The position numbers and the translations under genes are program-made. Positions 18,825 to 29,906 of a stretch of 64,000 nt of DNA are shown here, in pieces. Under the pieces are notes generated by a model that did not search any database, was not told where the DNA came from, and was given only the letters and a program-made list of their open reading frames with translations. The stretch is from assembly GCF_001955655.1 (NCBI RefSeq), contig NZ_MSPW01000004.1, positions 124,001 to 188,000 of the forward strand. Reading direction: 5' to 3'. Position 1 is the stretch's first letter. Each line of letters starts with the position of its first letter. The stretch comes from Viridibacillus arenosi. GTDB taxonomy: Bacteria; Bacillota; Bacilli; Bacillales_A; Planococcaceae.

Positions 18825-19691
18825 ATGAGAACAGAGCAGCAAATGATGGATTTAATCCTAGATATAGCGAAAAATGATGATCGCGTACGCGCGGTTTGTA
18901 TGAATGGTTCAAGAACAAATATGAATGTGAAAAAGGATCCCTTTCAAGATTTTGATATCGTTTATATTGTGACGGATATCAAATCATTTACTAACACCCC
19001 TTATTGGGTAAATATTTTTGGAGAGAGAATCATTATGCAAACGCCAGAAGATATGGTGTTGTTTCCTCCTGAACTTGGTGGGCGCTATACATACTTGATG
19101 CAATTTTCGGATGGAAACCGAATTGATTTGATGCTTATCCCTGTCGAAGAACAAGAAGAATATTGTAAGGAAGATAGTTTAACCACAATCTTGTTAGATA
19201 AAGATGGGTCACTTCCTAAACTCCCTTCACCAACGGATGTGAATTATTGGGTGCAATGCCCGACAGAAGAACATTATAAGGATTGTTGTAATGAATTTTG
19301 GTGGGTTTCTACATATATTGCGAAAGGTTTATGGAGAAAAGAAATGCTCTATGCACAAGCACATTTTAATAATACGCGTGAAATGCTGATTCAAATGCTT
19401 TCTTGGCAAGTCGGAGTGCAAACAGACTTTTCTAAAAGCGTTGGTAAAAATGGCAAGGACCTAGAGTACCTGTTACCAAAAAAGGTGTGGGAGCAGTTAC
19501 TCGCAACATATAATAATGCTAGCTATGATTCAGCATGGCAAGCACTATTTACTATGTGTGATTTATTCCAAAATACAGCAACAAATGTTGCTAGCATGCT
19601 TTCATTCCAAGGTTATGGTGAAAGTGTGATAGTGCTCAATTACTTAAAACATATTCAAACGCTACCGAGTGATGCAAAAGTTATATTCTGA
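18825..19691 (+). CDS. Aminoglycoside 6-adenylyltransferase (ANT(6) family)
   Basis: The 288-residue cytoplasmic nucleotidyltransferase starts MRTEQQMMDLIL as in AadE-type enzymes. It has the GSR motif (VCMNGSRTN), the catalytic acidic pair in FQDFDIVYIV and a third acidic residue in NRIDLMLI. The family transfers AMP to the 6-OH of streptomycin. GGGGG precedes ATG at 18822 and 18825; 18825 matches the family start. No mobile element flanks it, so it is probably an intrinsic chromosomal member. Actual streptomycin resistance is uncertain. Confidence 0.9.
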   Translation: MRTEQQMMDLILDIAKNDDRVRAVCMNGSRTNMNVKKDPFQDFDIVYIVTDIKSFTNTPYWVNIFGERIIMQTPEDMVLFPPELGGRYTYLMQFSDGNRIDLMLIPVEEQEEYCKEDSLTTILLDKDGSLPKLPSPTDVNYWVQCPTEEHYKDCCNEFWWVSTYIAKGLWRKEMLYAQAHFNNTREMLIQMLSWQVGVQTDFSKSVGKNGKDLEYLLPKKVWEQLLATYNNASYDSAWQALFTMCDLFQNTATNVASMLSFQGYGESVIVLNYLKHIQTLPSDAKVIF

Positions 19692-19811
19692 AGTCTTAAC
19701 AAAAATTAACTTAAATTGTTCTAATATTCAAGATAATTTACATCTTGAATATAGAACACTCTTGTATTATAATGGGGACATATTAAATTAATATATTGCA
19801 ATGCCTCATCC

Positions 19812-19996
19812 ATTCGATGAGGTAGAGGTCGCGGTATTAAAAAGTAAAATGGATGAGACGAAAAGCGTCGGGGATTCTATTTGAAAGGGAATATCGCCGA
19901 AGTGATTATAAGCTTTTTCTTATAATCATTGGGGCTGTTGCCGAAAGGTGCAGAACTGTCACGTCTTAGCAGGCGTGTTGAGCTATCTTTATCAAG
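19812..19996 (+). ncRNA. Lysine riboswitch (L-box)
   Basis: The L-box landmarks appear in order: GAGGTAGAGGTCGCG, AAAAAGTAA, GGATGAGAC...GTCGGGGA, TTGAAAGGGAATATCGCCGAAG, a variable hairpin (GATTATAAG/CTTATAATC), GGGGCTGTTGCCGAAAGG, and closing GAGCTATCTT. It lies directly before an amino-acid permease gene and is followed by a terminator, so lysine should shut off permease expression. Confidence 0.96.
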
Positions 19997-20012
19997 GTTG
20001 ATGGGCATATTT

Positions 20013-20049
20013 CGATACCATCGCATATTCCTTGTGATGGTATTTTTTA
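20013..20049 (+). terminator. L-box terminator
   Basis: The hairpin ATACCATC (from 20015) with GATGGTAT is followed by TTTTTA. It lies between the lysine aptamer and the permease start and is the likely attenuator. Confidence 0.88.
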
Positions 20050-20100
20050 TGACATCAAGTTAACCTTCTTGCAATGAAAAATGGAAAGAGGAGATTCTTA

Positions 20101-21561
20101 ATGAGTAATAAAAATAATGGCCAAAGCGTAGAAACGCAAGGTCTTAATAGAGGATTGAAAAGTCGTCACGTGACGATGATTTCACTTGGAGGAACAATCG
20201 GTACAGGGCTGTTCTTAGCAAGTGGTGGAGCTATCCACGAAGCGGGTCCAGGTGGAGCGTTATTAGCATATTCTTTAATTGGTATTATGGTGTTCTTTTT
20301 AATGACAAGTTTAGGGGAAATGGCAGCATTTATGCCTGTATCAGGTTCATTTAGTACTTACGCATCTAAATTCGTTGACCCAGCGCTTGGCTTTGCTCTT
20401 GGTTGGAACTACTGGTATAACTGGGCAATTACGATCGCAGCAGAAATTGCAGCGGTATCATTAATTATGAAATTTTGGTTCCCAGACGTATCATCATTTG
20501 TCTGGACAGCAGGATTTTTAGTAATCATCTTCACTTTGAATGTCTTATCGATTAAAAGCTTTGGTGAAAGTGAATATTGGTTTTCACTAATTAAAGTCGT
20601 TACAATTGTTGTCTTTATCATCGTTAGTTTCTTGATGGTATTTGGTTTGATGGGTGGACAAGACCCAGTTGGATTCAAAAATTTCTTCATTGAAGATGGT
20701 CCATTCCATGGTGGTTTCTTCGCAATGTTCGGTATTTTCTTAGCAGCAGGTTTCTCATTCCAAGGAACTGAGCTACTTGGGATTACTGCGGGTGAAACAG
20801 ATGATCCAGGAAAAAATATTCCGAAAGCTGTTCGTCAAGTTTTCTGGCGTATCCTTTTATTCTACATTTTAGCAATTTTAGCGATTGGCTTATTAATTCC
20901 ATTTACTGATGAACGTTTAGCTAGTAGTGATATTACAGTTAGTCCGTTCACATTAGTATTTGAAAATGCAGGTATCGCGTTTGCAGCTTCAGTTATGAAT
21001 GCGATCATTTTAACGGCGATATTATCTTCAGGAAACTCTGGTTTATATGCATCTTCACGTATGCTTTGGGAGCTTGCTAAAGACGGTAAAGCACCAAAAA
21101 TGTTTACCAAACTAAACAAACGCGGTATTCCGATGGCAGCACTAGTAGCAACTTGTTTAGTTGCTTGTGTATCATTCATTGCATCATTCTTCGGTGATGG
21201 TGTTGTCTATATTTGGTTGCTAAATGCCTCAGGTATGTGTGGGTTTGTGGCTTGGCTAGGGATCGCAGTAAGTCATTACCGATTCCGTAAAGCATATATC
21301 ATACAAGGTCGCGATTTAAACGAATTACCTTATAAAGCAAAATGGTTCCCGTTCGGTCCGATTTTTGCCTTTGTACTTTGTGCAATTGTTGTTGTTGGTC
21401 AAAACTATACAGCATTCACAGGTGACCATATCGATTGGTACGGTATGCTTGTTTCATATATCGGATTACCAATTTTCTTAGCCATTTGGTTCGGCTATAA
21501 AATTGTTCATAAAACGAAAGTCGTAAAACTAGAAGATTGTGACTTTGATAGTCACCGTTAA
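20101..21561 (+). CDS. lysP: Lysine-type amino-acid permease (APC family)
   Basis: The 486-residue membrane protein has about 12 helices, with the AAT/APC hallmark SLGGTIGTGLFLASG in helix 1 and the conserved GxTAGExxDPGKNIPKA loop. It is the length of LysP. The ATG at 20101 has a GAGGAG site; the in-frame upstream ATG at 20074 does not. The lysine riboswitch supports lysine as substrate, taken up with protons. It forms a single-gene unit closed by a terminator. Confidence 0.93.
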   Translation: MSNKNNGQSVETQGLNRGLKSRHVTMISLGGTIGTGLFLASGGAIHEAGPGGALLAYSLIGIMVFFLMTSLGEMAAFMPVSGSFSTYASKFVDPALGFALGWNYWYNWAITIAAEIAAVSLIMKFWFPDVSSFVWTAGFLVIIFTLNVLSIKSFGESEYWFSLIKVVTIVVFIIVSFLMVFGLMGGQDPVGFKNFFIEDGPFHGGFFAMFGIFLAAGFSFQGTELLGITAGETDDPGKNIPKAVRQVFWRILLFYILAILAIGLLIPFTDERLASSDITVSPFTLVFENAGIAFAASVMNAIILTAILSSGNSGLYASSRMLWELAKDGKAPKMFTKLNKRGIPMAALVATCLVACVSFIASFFGDGVVYIWLLNASGMCGFVAWLGIAVSHYRFRKAYIIQGRDLNELPYKAKWFPFGPIFAFVLCAIVVVGQNYTAFTGDHIDWYGMLVSYIGLPIFLAIWFGYKIVHKTKVVKLEDCDFDSHR

Positions 21562-21566
21562 CCTAA

Positions 21567-21602
21567 AAAACTACGTAGCCTTTAGGCTGCGTAGTTTTTT
21601 GT
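21567..21602 (+). terminator. Terminator after lysP
   Basis: AAACTACGTAGCC and GGCTGCGTAGTTTTTT form an 11-bp hairpin with loop TTTA, 6 bases after the stop codon. Confidence 0.93.
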
Positions 21603-21713
21603 TTAATTAATTTATACCCATTTGCACTATTAAACATATTCATGAACGTGTTTAAGGGAAGTAAAGCAATAAATTATCTGAAGGGCATTTAATCAATAAT
21701 GGAATAAGAAGAG

Positions 21714-21902
21714 TTATTGCAAATTCTTAAGTTCAGTGACATAAAGAGCTTCAATGTATCCACAATCATTACAATACTCTGCTGATACAGGTGAAGATTT
21801 CCCTCTAGTATTGCTTGCTGGCACCATTTGAAGTATTACAGCACCACTGTGAAGCACCCCTTTTTTCAATACGTTTCCATCACATTTAGGACATTTACTC
21901 AT
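21714..21902 (-). CDS. Small zinc-ribbon protein
   Basis: The 62-residue protein has two Cys pairs, CPKCDG at residues 4-7 and CNDCGY near 44-47, a typical zinc ribbon. The middle part (HSGAVILQMVPASNTRGKSSPV) is not recognised. A GGAG site lies upstream of the ATG at rather long spacing. It stands alone on the minus strand between lysP and the purine riboswitch. Function is unknown; nucleic-acid or protein binding is usual for such ribbons. Confidence 0.72.
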   Translation of the reverse strand: MSKCPKCDGNVLKKGVLHSGAVILQMVPASNTRGKSSPVSAEYCNDCGYIEALYVTELKNLQ

Positions 21903-22157
21903 ACCACATCTTCGACTCCTTGAAATTGTATTTTTTGTAAAATACCTTAAGGGGAATTATAGCATAAATTCCAATTTGCTGAGTTGAAATGAATGAGATA
22001 CTTATATAGATGGAACTAGTTAAATACCACATAGTTCCTTTTGGTTTAGTGCTTTAAAAGGGCGAAAAAGATTGAATAGTCTTTCATTATTTGTAAGGAT
22101 TGAAATTCAAAATTTCAGTGCTATAATAGGAACATTCTATAACGAAAATCTTAATAG

Positions 22158-22238
22158 CATTCACTCATATAAAAGCGAGAATAAGGCTCGCAAGTTTCTA
22201 CCGGTTTGCCGTAAACAAACTGACTATGAGAGGCAATG
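22158..22238 (+). ncRNA. Purine riboswitch, guanine/xanthine type
   Basis: Conserved elements are CTCATATAA, GTTTCTACCGG, GCCGTAAA and ACTGACTATGAG. P1 pairs CATT..CTCATA with TATGAG..CAATG. The specificity base in GACTA is C, which marks the guanine class rather than the adenine class. It precedes xpt-pbuX, as in B. subtilis. The terminator arm of the expression platform was not resolved, although a T-run lies at 22345-22352. Confidence 0.96.
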
Positions 22239-22390
22239 ATATAGAAAGTAAATGTCTAAAGACATTATTTTTCTATACCCAAAGAACTTTTAGCTCTAGG
22301 GACTTTGCTCCACTCGTAGTATGAATGGATGCATGGTTTCTGAGTTTTTTTATTATATTCTAGTTGATACAAAGGCTTATTAATGATTAA

Positions 22391-24315
<1,925 letters not shown>

Positions 24316-24334
24316 AAGCTTAAGATTATTTTAA

Positions 24335-24372
24335 GGTACATCATTTCTTTATAGTGGTGTATCTTTTTTTTA
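24335..24372 (+). terminator. Terminator after pbuX
   Basis: GTACATCAT and AGTGGTGTATC pair with several G-U pairs and are followed by eight T. This is the first hairpin with a T-run after the operon. Confidence 0.7.
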
Positions 24373-24482
24373 TTATCGTAAATTACTAAAATACATCGTT
24401 TATAAACTAGACCATTAGTTTAGTATGATAATTTAAAACCTCAAGCATATAATCTAATAATATTGTTAAGGAGGTAAGTAAC

Positions 24483-25448
24483 ATGCAGACGATAGAAAAG
24501 ATCGGGAAATTTGTTGGCGATACATTTGCCATATGGGTCTTGATAGTTGCGGGTCTAGCATTATACGCACCAGAGCAATTTACGTGGATTGCCCCTCATA
24601 TTTCATTATTATTAGGGATTGTTATGTTTGGAATGGGGATGACGCTATCTATAGGAGACTTTAAATTAATTTTGAAGCAGCCTAAGGGGGTTATAGTTGG
24701 TGTTTTATCTCAATTTATAGTCATGCCATCATTAGCATACATACTCGCAAAAGTATTTAATTTATCTCCAGAAGTCGCAATAGGTGTCATCTTAGTTGGA
24801 GCATGCCCCGGGGGGACAGCTTCAAATGTTATGACTTTTTTAGCGAAAGGGAATACAGCGTTATCTGTAACTGTCACATCTATTACGACTCTACTTGCGC
24901 CGCTTTTGACACCAACTATTGTGTTTTTATTAGCTAGTGAGTGGTTAAAAGTATCAGCAAGTGATATGTTCATCTCTGTTGTTAAAATTGTTTTAATCCC
25001 TATTGTTTTAGGCGTTGTTGTAAAATTAATATTTAAAAATAAAACGGATGCTGCAATTGGTGTGATGCCTTTCATTTCTGTTATTGCGATAGTAATGATT
25101 GTAGCTGCTGTTGTAGGTGGTAGTCGCGATAAAATTTTAGAAACAGGGCTATTAATATTTGCTGTTGTTATTTTACACAATGGTTTAGGGTTACTATTTG
25201 GATTCTTAATTGCAAAAGCACTGAAATTGAATTATGAAGATCAAAAAGCAATATCTATAGAAGTAGGAATGCAAAATTCCGGTCTAGGAGCAGCATTAGC
25301 AGTTGCCCATTTCAGTCCATTAGCTGCAGTGCCGAGTGCGATTTTCAGTGTTTGGCACAATATTTCGGGTCCATTACTCGCAACTTATTGGAGCTGGAAG
25401 GCAAATAAAAAAACGTTAAAAGTATTAGAAGGAAACAAAGAACAATAA
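24483..25448 (+). CDS. Bile acid:sodium symporter (BASS/SBF) family transporter
   Basis: The 321-residue membrane protein has about 9-10 helices. It has the BASS landmarks MFGMGMTLS near residue 45, VGACPGGTASNVMTFLAKGN (about 99-118) and EVGMQNSGLGAALA in the crossover region. GGAGG lies 7 bases before the ATG. It resembles YocS of Bacillus. Substrates of bacterial members are organic anions such as pantoate; no specific substrate can be named. It is a single-gene unit with a terminator on each side. Confidence 0.9.
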   Translation: MQTIEKIGKFVGDTFAIWVLIVAGLALYAPEQFTWIAPHISLLLGIVMFGMGMTLSIGDFKLILKQPKGVIVGVLSQFIVMPSLAYILAKVFNLSPEVAIGVILVGACPGGTASNVMTFLAKGNTALSVTVTSITTLLAPLLTPTIVFLLASEWLKVSASDMFISVVKIVLIPIVLGVVVKLIFKNKTDAAIGVMPFISVIAIVMIVAAVVGGSRDKILETGLLIFAVVILHNGLGLLFGFLIAKALKLNYEDQKAISIEVGMQNSGLGAALAVAHFSPLAAVPSAIFSVWHNISGPLLATYWSWKANKKTLKVLEGNKEQ

Positions 25449-25451
25449 TTT

Positions 25452-25497
25452 AAGGCTATTCCACAGGTGTTAAATACTTGGTGGAATAGCTTTTTTA
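25452..25497 (+). terminator. Terminator after the BASS gene
   Basis: GGCTATTCCAC and GTGGAATAGC form a hairpin followed by TTTTTTATTTT just after the stop codon. Confidence 0.9.
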
Positions 25498-25656
25498 TTT
25501 TGTCATCACTAATATGAGTATCAGGCTAGTTGTAGATAGTAAAAACCTATACCAAATTTAAAAATTAAGATAGGCTATACGTCAATATCATATTAATTAT
25601 GAAACTATTGATTACAGAAAATAGAGAATATAGTGACAATAGTATATGATTTACAG

Positions 25657-25702
25657 AATGGGTGAAAGTTGCATACAATTCGATGCCCATTGTAGCCAAC
25701 TT
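25657..25702 (+). promoter_or_regulatory. Possible pseudoknot in the leader of the deaminase operon
   Basis: AATGGG (25657-25662) can pair with CCCATT (25686-25691), and AAGTTG (25666-25671), inside that loop, can pair with CAACTT (25697-25702), giving an H-type pseudoknot with two 6-bp stems. It ends about 15 nt before the ribosome binding site, so it could control translation. A GCAT/ATGC hairpin is an alternative. Chance pairing is quite possible in AT-rich DNA. It matches no riboswitch I recognise. Confidence 0.3.
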
Positions 25703-25731
25703 ACAATTATAGAATTAGGAGGTAGTAAGCA

Positions 25732-26967
25732 ATGCAGAATCTATTGATAAAAAACGCTAAGTTAGAAACAGGTTTTAGCTATATAAATGGTCATATTGTA
25801 AGTACGAAAACAGAGATATTTGATGTATTAATTATGAATGGACAAGTAACTGAAATAGGGAAAGGTATACTGGCTTCAAATATTGATATTTTAGATGCAC
25901 AAGAATCTTTATTAATGCCTGCCTTTAGAGAAATGCATATTCACGTTGATAAAACATATTTTAGTGGTCCCTGGAAGGCTTGTAAGCCAGCTATGAAAGG
26001 TATTTTTACTAGAATAGAAGAGGAGGAGGAATTATTACCTGCTCAACTTCCTATAGCACTTCAGCGTGCAGAAAATATAATTCAATTACTACTTTCTCAA
26101 GGGCATACACATATCAGATCACATTGTAATGTGGATCCTAAAATCGGTACAAAGCATATAGAAATTACGAAAGAGGCATTTCGAAAATTTGAAGGACAAG
26201 TTACTTATGATATTGTAGCGTTTCCTCAGCACGGATTATTACGTTCGGGTGTTGAACCATTAATACGTGAAGCTATGAAAATGGGTGCCACACTAGTTGG
26301 TGGAGTAGACCCCTCTGTTATTGACCGTGATATTGATAAATCATTACATATTACTATGGATATTGCAGTAGAAGCAGGCACAGGCATCGACATGCACATT
26401 CATGATCCGAATACACTTGGTGCTTTTGAGTTCTATCAATTAGCGAAATTAACAAAGCAGGCAAACAAAGTTGGTCAAGTAACAATTAGTCATGCAATGG
26501 CTTTAGGAGACTTAGAAGGTAAAGAGTTAGAAGCATTAACGGAGACTTTAGCAGATGCTCAAATCGATGTCACTTCAACGGTGCCAATTGGTCGAACAAC
26601 TATTCCAATTCCATACTTATATGATAATGGGGTGAAAGTTTCGCTTGGACACGATAGTTTAACAGATCACTGGTCACCATTCGGGACAGGGAATACTGTA
26701 GAAAAGTTAAATACATTTGCAGAAAGATTTAAATGTATTGATGAATACTCACTTAGTCGATGCTGGAAATATGCCTCAGGTGGAATTACCCCACTAAATG
26801 ATGTAGGTACGAGAGTTTGGCCTCAAGCGGGGGATTTAGCGAATATAGTATTACTTGACGCAGAATGCTCTGCACATGCTGTTGCTAGAAGAAGACCAAT
26901 TACGCATGTTATTTCACAAGGTCAGCTGATTTTCACAAATGAAGAACTAGTAGGACAGGAGGGGTAA
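25732..26967 (+). CDS. Cytosine deaminase-like amidohydrolase, first of a tandem pair
   Basis: The 411-residue amidohydrolase-superfamily enzyme has a metal site with HIHVDKT (about 68-74), HIHDP (about 221), His in ISHAMALGD (about 253) and Asp in SLGHDSLTD (about 303). This is the order seen in CodA/TrzA-type deaminases. The CodA general-acid Glu is replaced by Asp in HIHDP, so cytosine is not certain as substrate; another ring deamination or ring hydrolysis is possible. AGGAGG precedes the ATG. The stop codon is 2 bp from the start of the second copy, so they form one operon. Confidence 0.85.
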   Translation: MQNLLIKNAKLETGFSYINGHIVSTKTEIFDVLIMNGQVTEIGKGILASNIDILDAQESLLMPAFREMHIHVDKTYFSGPWKACKPAMKGIFTRIEEEEELLPAQLPIALQRAENIIQLLLSQGHTHIRSHCNVDPKIGTKHIEITKEAFRKFEGQVTYDIVAFPQHGLLRSGVEPLIREAMKMGATLVGGVDPSVIDRDIDKSLHITMDIAVEAGTGIDMHIHDPNTLGAFEFYQLAKLTKQANKVGQVTISHAMALGDLEGKELEALTETLADAQIDVTSTVPIGRTTIPIPYLYDNGVKVSLGHDSLTDHWSPFGTGNTVEKLNTFAERFKCIDEYSLSRCWKYASGGITPLNDVGTRVWPQAGDLANIVLLDAECSAHAVARRRPITHVISQGQLIFTNEELVGQEG

Positions 26968-26969
26968 TA

Positions 26970-28184
26970 ATGAGTAAAGTACAATGGCTTTCGAATGTAA
27001 AATTAGAAGTAGGAGAAAGAACCTTAGCAGATGGCACAGTTGAAACTGAAACAGCATTATTCCATATTCAAATAACTGAGGGTAAAATAACAAAATTAAT
27101 ATCTACTTCTGAAAACATTCCTTTTAACGAAGATAGTATTGATATGAAAGAGAAACTTGCCGTTCCAACATTTAAAGAAATGCATAATCATCTTGATAAA
27201 ACATATATGTCATTAGGATGGAGAGCATGTACACCCGTAGCTAATCTAAAGGAACGATTGGCTCATGAAGCAAGTGAGTTGCCATTACTAGCGGATTCTA
27301 CTCAGCAAAGAGCGACACAAATGATTGAAACAATTTTAGCTAATGGTGCGACACATATCCGTACACACGTTAATATTGATCCTTATATAGGACTGAAGAA
27401 TTTAGAGGGTGTTATTGCAGCATTGGATTCATTCAAAGGTAAAGTAACAGCAGACATTATTGCATTTCCACAACATGGTTTGCTAAGAGATCATGTTCCT
27501 ACTTTACTTAGAGAGGCGATGCGTAATGGGGCAACAATGGTTGGGGGATTAGACCCAGCAGGTATTGATAATGCAATAGAAAGATCTTTATATGAAACTA
27601 TGAATATAGCTACAGAATTTGATGCAGACGTTGATATTCACCTTCATGATGGTGGGCATGTAGGCTATTATACAGTGGATAAATGGGTAGACATTGTTGA
27701 GGATGTAAATTATCATGGACGTACAGCTTTAAGCCATTCATTTTGCTTAGGTGATGTCTCTAGCCGTGAACAAGAAAAAATTGCTACACGCCTAGCAGAA
27801 AATAATGTAGCAATTATGTCTACAGTTCCTATTAATTTAAAGAGAGTGCTCCCACCAATCGATTTACTTGATCGATACGGAGTAAATGTGAACTTTGGTT
27901 GTGATGGTTTCTTTGATTCTTGGAGTCCGTATGGCTCTGGTGATGTTCTTGAAAAAGTAACTCGTTTTTGTGAATTAACGGGTAAAATTGATGAGAAATC
28001 ACTTAGAAAAGCATTGAAATGGATTACAGGGGGACTTACAGCTCTAGATGAGGAAGGTCAAAAGGTTTGGCCGAATGTTCAAGATGATGCAAATTTTATT
28101 TTCTTTGATGCCACTTCATCTGCAGAAGTAGTTGCACGTAAACCACTTAAACGTACAGTCATGGTGAATGGTCAATTTGTATAA
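26970..28184 (+). CDS. Cytosine deaminase-like amidohydrolase, second of a tandem pair
   Basis: The 404-residue protein is a paralogue of its upstream neighbour with the same order of metal ligands: HNHLDKTYMS (about 69), HLHDGG (about 219), LSHSFCLGD (about 251) and FGCDGF (about 306). The first His-x-His is HNH rather than HIH. GGAGG precedes the ATG. The two enzymes may act on successive intermediates or form a heteromer. They lie between a BASS transporter and an EamA exporter, and the pathway is unknown. Confidence 0.85.
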   Translation: MSKVQWLSNVKLEVGERTLADGTVETETALFHIQITEGKITKLISTSENIPFNEDSIDMKEKLAVPTFKEMHNHLDKTYMSLGWRACTPVANLKERLAHEASELPLLADSTQQRATQMIETILANGATHIRTHVNIDPYIGLKNLEGVIAALDSFKGKVTADIIAFPQHGLLRDHVPTLLREAMRNGATMVGGLDPAGIDNAIERSLYETMNIATEFDADVDIHLHDGGHVGYYTVDKWVDIVEDVNYHGRTALSHSFCLGDVSSREQEKIATRLAENNVAIMSTVPINLKRVLPPIDLLDRYGVNVNFGCDGFFDSWSPYGSGDVLEKVTRFCELTGKIDEKSLRKALKWITGGLTALDEEGQKVWPNVQDDANFIFFDATSSAEVVARKPLKRTVMVNGQFV

Positions 28185-28190
28185 ATAATT

Positions 28191-28248
28191 AGAGGATAAC
28201 CCTAAAGGAAGCAGTGTTTACTGATCCTCTTAGGGGTATCCTCTTTCT
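28191..28248 (+). terminator. Terminator-like hairpin after the deaminase pair
   Basis: GAGGATAACCCTAA pairs with TTAGGGGTATCCTC around a 30-nt loop and is followed by TTTC. The stem is good but the T-run is short. Confidence 0.65.
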
Positions 28249-28290
28249 AGAGTTATTGTGAAGGCTGAAAAATTATAGAAAGGTATTTTT

Positions 28291-29172
28291 ATGAAAAACC
28301 AATTATTTACGTATTTTATTTTATTTTGTTGTGTTTTTGCTTGGGGGAGTAATTTTATTTTTGGTGCAATATTAGTAAATGTATTTGCTCCAAGTGTTAT
28401 TGCGTTTATTCGATTAATTTTTATAGTGCTATTTTTATGGAGCATTACTTACCGAGAAGTAAGAAATTATAGGCTATCTAAAAAGGGGCTTCTAATATTA
28501 GTTGTTGCGGGGCTTATTGGTATTACCCTCAATCAATGGAGTTTTTATGCCAGTTTACAATATTCAGAACCAGTAAAAGCTGCTCTTATTTTAGCGTTAT
28601 CCCCTATAATGACGGCCATTTTATCTGTAGTCTTTTTTAAGGAGCGAAAGAAAAAAGTATTTTGGTTCGGCTCATTAGCTGCCCTACTTGGTGTTTGGCT
28701 AGTCATAACGAATGGTTCCTTTGTGACAATTCACTTTGGTAAAGGTGAGTTATTAATAACATTAACAATGCTATCCTTTTCTATTTTCCTCATTTTTGTT
28801 CAACAATTATCAAAATCGATGCCAACTGGCGTCATAACTTTTTATAGTAATATTTTTGGTTTAATTGGGTTGCTACCATTTGTGCAGTGGAAGTATATGG
28901 AGCAAGCCCTTACTGTATCATTATCATATTGGTTACTATTAATAGTAACAGCGATTATTATGCACGGCCTATGTACTTATCTTTGGAATAACTCGATTCA
29001 AAAAGTAGGAGCATCTAATGCCTCGTTATTGATGAACTTGGAACCATTTATTGCTATGGTTGTGGGTTTAATCGTACTGGGAACTCCAATTGAAATAGTC
29101 CAGTTACTAGGTGGAATTGTAATTGTTTGTGGAGTTACTATTTCATTGAGAACTAAAAAAACTCTCCTCTAA
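28291..29172 (+). CDS. EamA-family (DMT) transporter
   Basis: The 293-residue membrane protein has ten predicted helices arranged as two EamA repeats, with the family segments FAWGSNF near the start and NLEPFIAMVVGLIVLGTP in the second repeat. AGAAAGG lies before the ATG. Members export metabolites such as amino acids or purines. Its place after the deaminase pair hints at, but does not prove, export or import of a related compound. Confidence 0.88.
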   Translation: MKNQLFTYFILFCCVFAWGSNFIFGAILVNVFAPSVIAFIRLIFIVLFLWSITYREVRNYRLSKKGLLILVVAGLIGITLNQWSFYASLQYSEPVKAALILALSPIMTAILSVVFFKERKKKVFWFGSLAALLGVWLVITNGSFVTIHFGKGELLITLTMLSFSIFLIFVQQLSKSMPTGVITFYSNIFGLIGLLPFVQWKYMEQALTVSLSYWLLLIVTAIIMHGLCTYLWNNSIQKVGASNASLLMNLEPFIAMVVGLIVLGTPIEIVQLLGGIVIVCGVTISLRTKKTLL

Positions 29173-29175
29173 AAA

Positions 29176-29733
29176 CTAGTCCCATTCTTTCATCTGTTCT
29201 TCTTCAGCAACAATCTGTAAATCATAGGCGTTAATGTTGAGGATCGTGTAATCATGCTTGTCGGCATACAGTTCGGCAAGCTTTTTTATATATTTAGGAG
29301 AACCATCGTTTTCTTCATCATAAATAATGAGAATACCATCTGAATTTTTTATAAGGAATTTATTTTTCTCGATAAATTGCCAAGGAGCTTCATATGGTCG
29401 CTTCGTTAAACTCGTCACAAAGTTTGCTTTTGCCGCAATCATATCGTATTTTTCTTGTTTTTGTTCATTCCAATTCTTTTGTTGATCCAGAAAAGGTGTG
29501 ATAATCGCATATTTTAACTCTGAATATTCTATTTGTAGTTCTTGTACAACTTCTGCTGCCCAAGTTTCTACACCGAGTTGTCCACTTAAAATAACCCATT
29601 CTAATCCATCGTTAATTAAGGAAATCAATTGATTATGTAATGCCTTCTTTATAATCGTTATACCGGGGTGTTGATCATTAAAAATACCAAGTTCATGTGC
29701 TTTGTATCCAGTGATAACTAAACGTTTAAGCAT
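29176..29733 (-). CDS. ypsA: SLOG-family protein YpsA (DUF1273)
   Basis: The 185-residue cytoplasmic protein of the DUF1273 group in the SLOG superfamily starts MLKRLVITGYKAHELGIF and has the SGQLGVETWAAEVV nucleotide-binding-type loop (about 68-81) and GILIIYDEENDGSPKY near the end. The start has a GGAGG site. In B. subtilis and Staphylococcus aureus, YpsA affects cell division. It ends 3 bp from the end of the EamA gene on the other strand, with no terminator between them. Confidence 0.9.
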   Translation of the reverse strand: MLKRLVITGYKAHELGIFNDQHPGITIIKKALHNQLISLINDGLEWVILSGQLGVETWAAEVVQELQIEYSELKYAIITPFLDQQKNWNEQKQEKYDMIAAKANFVTSLTKRPYEAPWQFIEKNKFLIKNSDGILIIYDEENDGSPKYIKKLAELYADKHDYTILNINAYDLQIVAEEEQMKEWD

Positions 29734-29825
29734 GAAGTGCCTCCTCTATAGATTTATTATGTTATAAAGTATTTTACATGCTTAGTGAAGGAATGGAAAA
29801 GCATATGCAACAATTATAGTAGAGA

Positions 29826-29872
29826 TAAAAAGAACCTATTTGAAAGTTAACCTCCCAAATAGGTTCTTTAAT
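29826..29872 (-). terminator. Terminator, best fit on the minus strand
   Basis: AGAACCTATTTG (29831-29842) and CAAATAGGTTCT (29856-29867) pair perfectly. The minus strand ends in TTTTTATCT, the plus strand only in TTTAATT. On the minus strand it lies just after the stop codon of the gene remnant at 29907, which suggests that it once ended that gene. Confidence 0.8.
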
Positions 29873-29906
29873 TGTTATCGCTTCTAAATTGAACAACTTT
29901 TTTTGT

